A stretch of 64,000 nucleotides of DNA, from NCBI RefSeq assembly GCF_020342455.1, contig NZ_CP080506.1, positions 682,001 through 746,000 of the forward strand, written 5' to 3'. A program made the translations under genes and the position numbers. The stretch is from Profftia sp020342455 (lineage in GTDB: Bacteria > Pseudomonadota > Gammaproteobacteria > Enterobacterales > Enterobacteriaceae). The notes under the pieces were generated by a model. It was given only the letters and a program-made list of their open reading frames with translations. It did not search any database and was not told where the DNA came from. Below, one piece after another: positions 63,181 through 64,000 of the stretch; position 1 is the first letter of the stretch, and every line of letters begins with the position of its first letter.

Positions 63181-63827
63181 TACTTTTGTTCTATTGTAAT
63201 AGACTGTTGCGCAGAAGAGATGAGTTGTTGGGTCAATCCGGTAATACCATATATACGTAAAATAGATGCCCACTCGTTATGCTTAGTGATAATCATACTA
63301 ACACCTTCCACTATCATATCAAATGCTTGCCAATTTCCTGTTTGACTATTCTTGCGCCATTGAAAATCCATACGCACGGGAAAGCTACCCTTAGGATCAA
63401 TGATAGTAACGCGAATAGGAACTATAGTTACATCATAACTTATAGTACGTTCAGAAGCAATATTATATTCTTGTCCATGATACATAGCTAAAGCTTGAGC
63501 ATATGCCTGTTCTAAACAGCATTGAAAAGCTTTAAAAAAAACCTCACGCTGTAAAGAAGTAGCATTATTATAGTACTGACCTAAAACTAAAGCACCTGCA
63601 TATTTTATTTGTATATAAGGCATTAGCTCCTCATGTACAATGGTTCGTAGATAATTGGGATCCTGCTTAATTTTAGACTGTTCTATTTTTAGACGATTAA
63701 AAATATGCTTAGCCGCAGTATCCATCAGCTTGTAAGGATTAGTTGGATCTACTTTGGCATTTGCTAGTGTTATAACCATAAAGAATACAAGCAGAAATGC
63801 TACTATAAACATATATCTAAACATCAA
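63180..63827 (-). CDS. mlaC: MlaC, periplasmic phospholipid carrier
   Basis: Periplasmic shuttle that carries phospholipids between the outer-membrane MlaA complex and MlaFEDB. 215 aa. N-terminal signal peptide (MFIVAFLLVFFMVITLANA), then NPYKLMDTAAKHIFNRLK, the conserved LMPYIQIKYAGALVLGQYY, FFKAFQCCLEQAYAQALAMY, FQWRKNSQTGNWQAFDMIVE and EGVSMI. Start ATG at 63825-63827 (a second Met follows). Lies between mlaD and mlaB in the enteric order, with a 50-bp gap to mlaD. Confidence 0.95.
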   Translation of the reverse strand: MMFRYMFIVAFLLVFFMVITLANAKVDPTNPYKLMDTAAKHIFNRLKIEQSKIKQDPNYLRTIVHEELMPYIQIKYAGALVLGQYYNNATSLQREVFFKAFQCCLEQAYAQALAMYHGQEYNIASERTISYDVTIVPIRVTIIDPKGSFPVRMDFQWRKNSQTGNWQAFDMIVEGVSMIITKHNEWASILRIYGITGLTQQLISSAQQSITIEQK

Positions 63828-63877
63828 TAACCCTTAAATTAGTATACTACCAAAACTTTAAATGGTATAGTCTTAAA

Positions 63878-64000
63878 CTAAGTATATTTTTTATTAGCAT
63901 CATAACTGATGCTTTTATATAACAGCTGACCAATTAAATCTTCCAAAATTATAGCTGATTTAGTATTCTGAATCTCATCTCCATTTTTAAGGATAGATGT
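63878..64000 (-). CDS. mlaD: MlaD, MCE-domain subunit of the Mla transporter (3' part only)
   Basis: The last 40 codons before a TAG stop at 63878-63880, running off the right edge. SILKNGDEIQNTKSAIILED and LIGQLLYKS match the end of enteric MlaD (AILKDGDTIQDTKSAMVLEDLIGQFLYGS, ends quoted), after which the long Gly/Asn-rich tail of E. coli MlaD is replaced by a short SYDANKKYT. MlaD is the periplasmic hexameric MCE ring on the MlaE permease. Confidence 0.92.
   Translation of the reverse strand, partial: TSILKNGDEIQNTKSAIILEDLIGQLLYKSISYDANKKYT

Noticed and set aside
63181..63273. Long N-terminal extension of MlaB
   Set aside because: Overlaps the end of mlaC in another frame and does not resemble STAS proteins; the ATG at 63180 fits family length and coupling.

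Overview
The window reads as part of the chromosome of a strongly reduced, AT-rich, host-restricted gammaproteobacterium of the Enterobacterales, most likely an insect endosymbiont. Nearly every protein aligns by eye, full length, to an enteric orthologue (H-NS, GalU, RimI, Tol-Pal, YicC, HtpX, QueD, NlpD, DegQ, ZapG, Mla). Fragments of enteric gene order survive: rdgB-hemW, hns/galU, tolQRAB-pal-cpoB followed by tRNA-Lys, ftsB-ispD-ispF-(pcm), murA-ibaG, mlaD-mlaC-mlaB, and a tRNA Met-Leu-Gln operon. I cannot name the species. There is no phage, insertion sequence, CRISPR array, secretion system or defence island.

The striking property is low coding density: about 24 kb of 64 kb is intact protein-coding sequence. 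The rest is extremely AT-rich DNA with no reading frames. Layout: 1-5.5 kb rluC (partial), rdgB-hemW, gshB; 5.5-9.9 kb gene desert; 9.9-20.8 kb hns, galU, rimI, tRNA-Lys, cpoB-pal-tolB, tolA-tolR-tolQ, rpmB; 22-26.6 kb yicC, a decayed uvrB, htpX; 26.6-29.9 kb desert; 29.9-42.3 kb queD, nlpD, degQ, zapG, tRNA-Val, a trace of htpG, dnaX (gamma length only), gltX; 43.4-46.8 kb ftsB, ispD, ispF, a decayed pcm; 47.5-51.9 kb murA, ibaG, alx; 53.7-54.1 kb tRNA operon; 54-59.3 kb desert; 59.3-64 kb truA, ycdX and mlaB-mlaC-mlaD (partial).

The surviving genes serve translation (gltX, rpmB, truA, rluC, rimI, tRNAs, queD), envelope integrity and division (Tol-Pal-CpoB, NlpD, FtsB, ZapG, MurA, Mla, DegQ, HtpX), isoprenoid precursors (IspD, IspF), glutathione, UDP-glucose, replication (DnaX) and nucleoid structure (H-NS). 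The pseudogenes (uvrB, pcm, probable htpG) are hidden by many stops and frameshifts. They were recognised by translating the gaps and matching block after block to the enteric proteins, and they show that the gaps are, at least in part, eroded genes.

The most unusual structure is a scattered set of perfect inverted repeats with arms of 8 to 23 bp and a spacer of exactly 3 nt. Three lie within 150 bp at 20032-20180, and two lie inside the dead uvrB. There are also two pentanucleotide arrays (CTTAT x7 and ATTAT x5/ATTAG x12). These look like products of mutation (template switching, slippage), though a role in transcription termination is possible for some.
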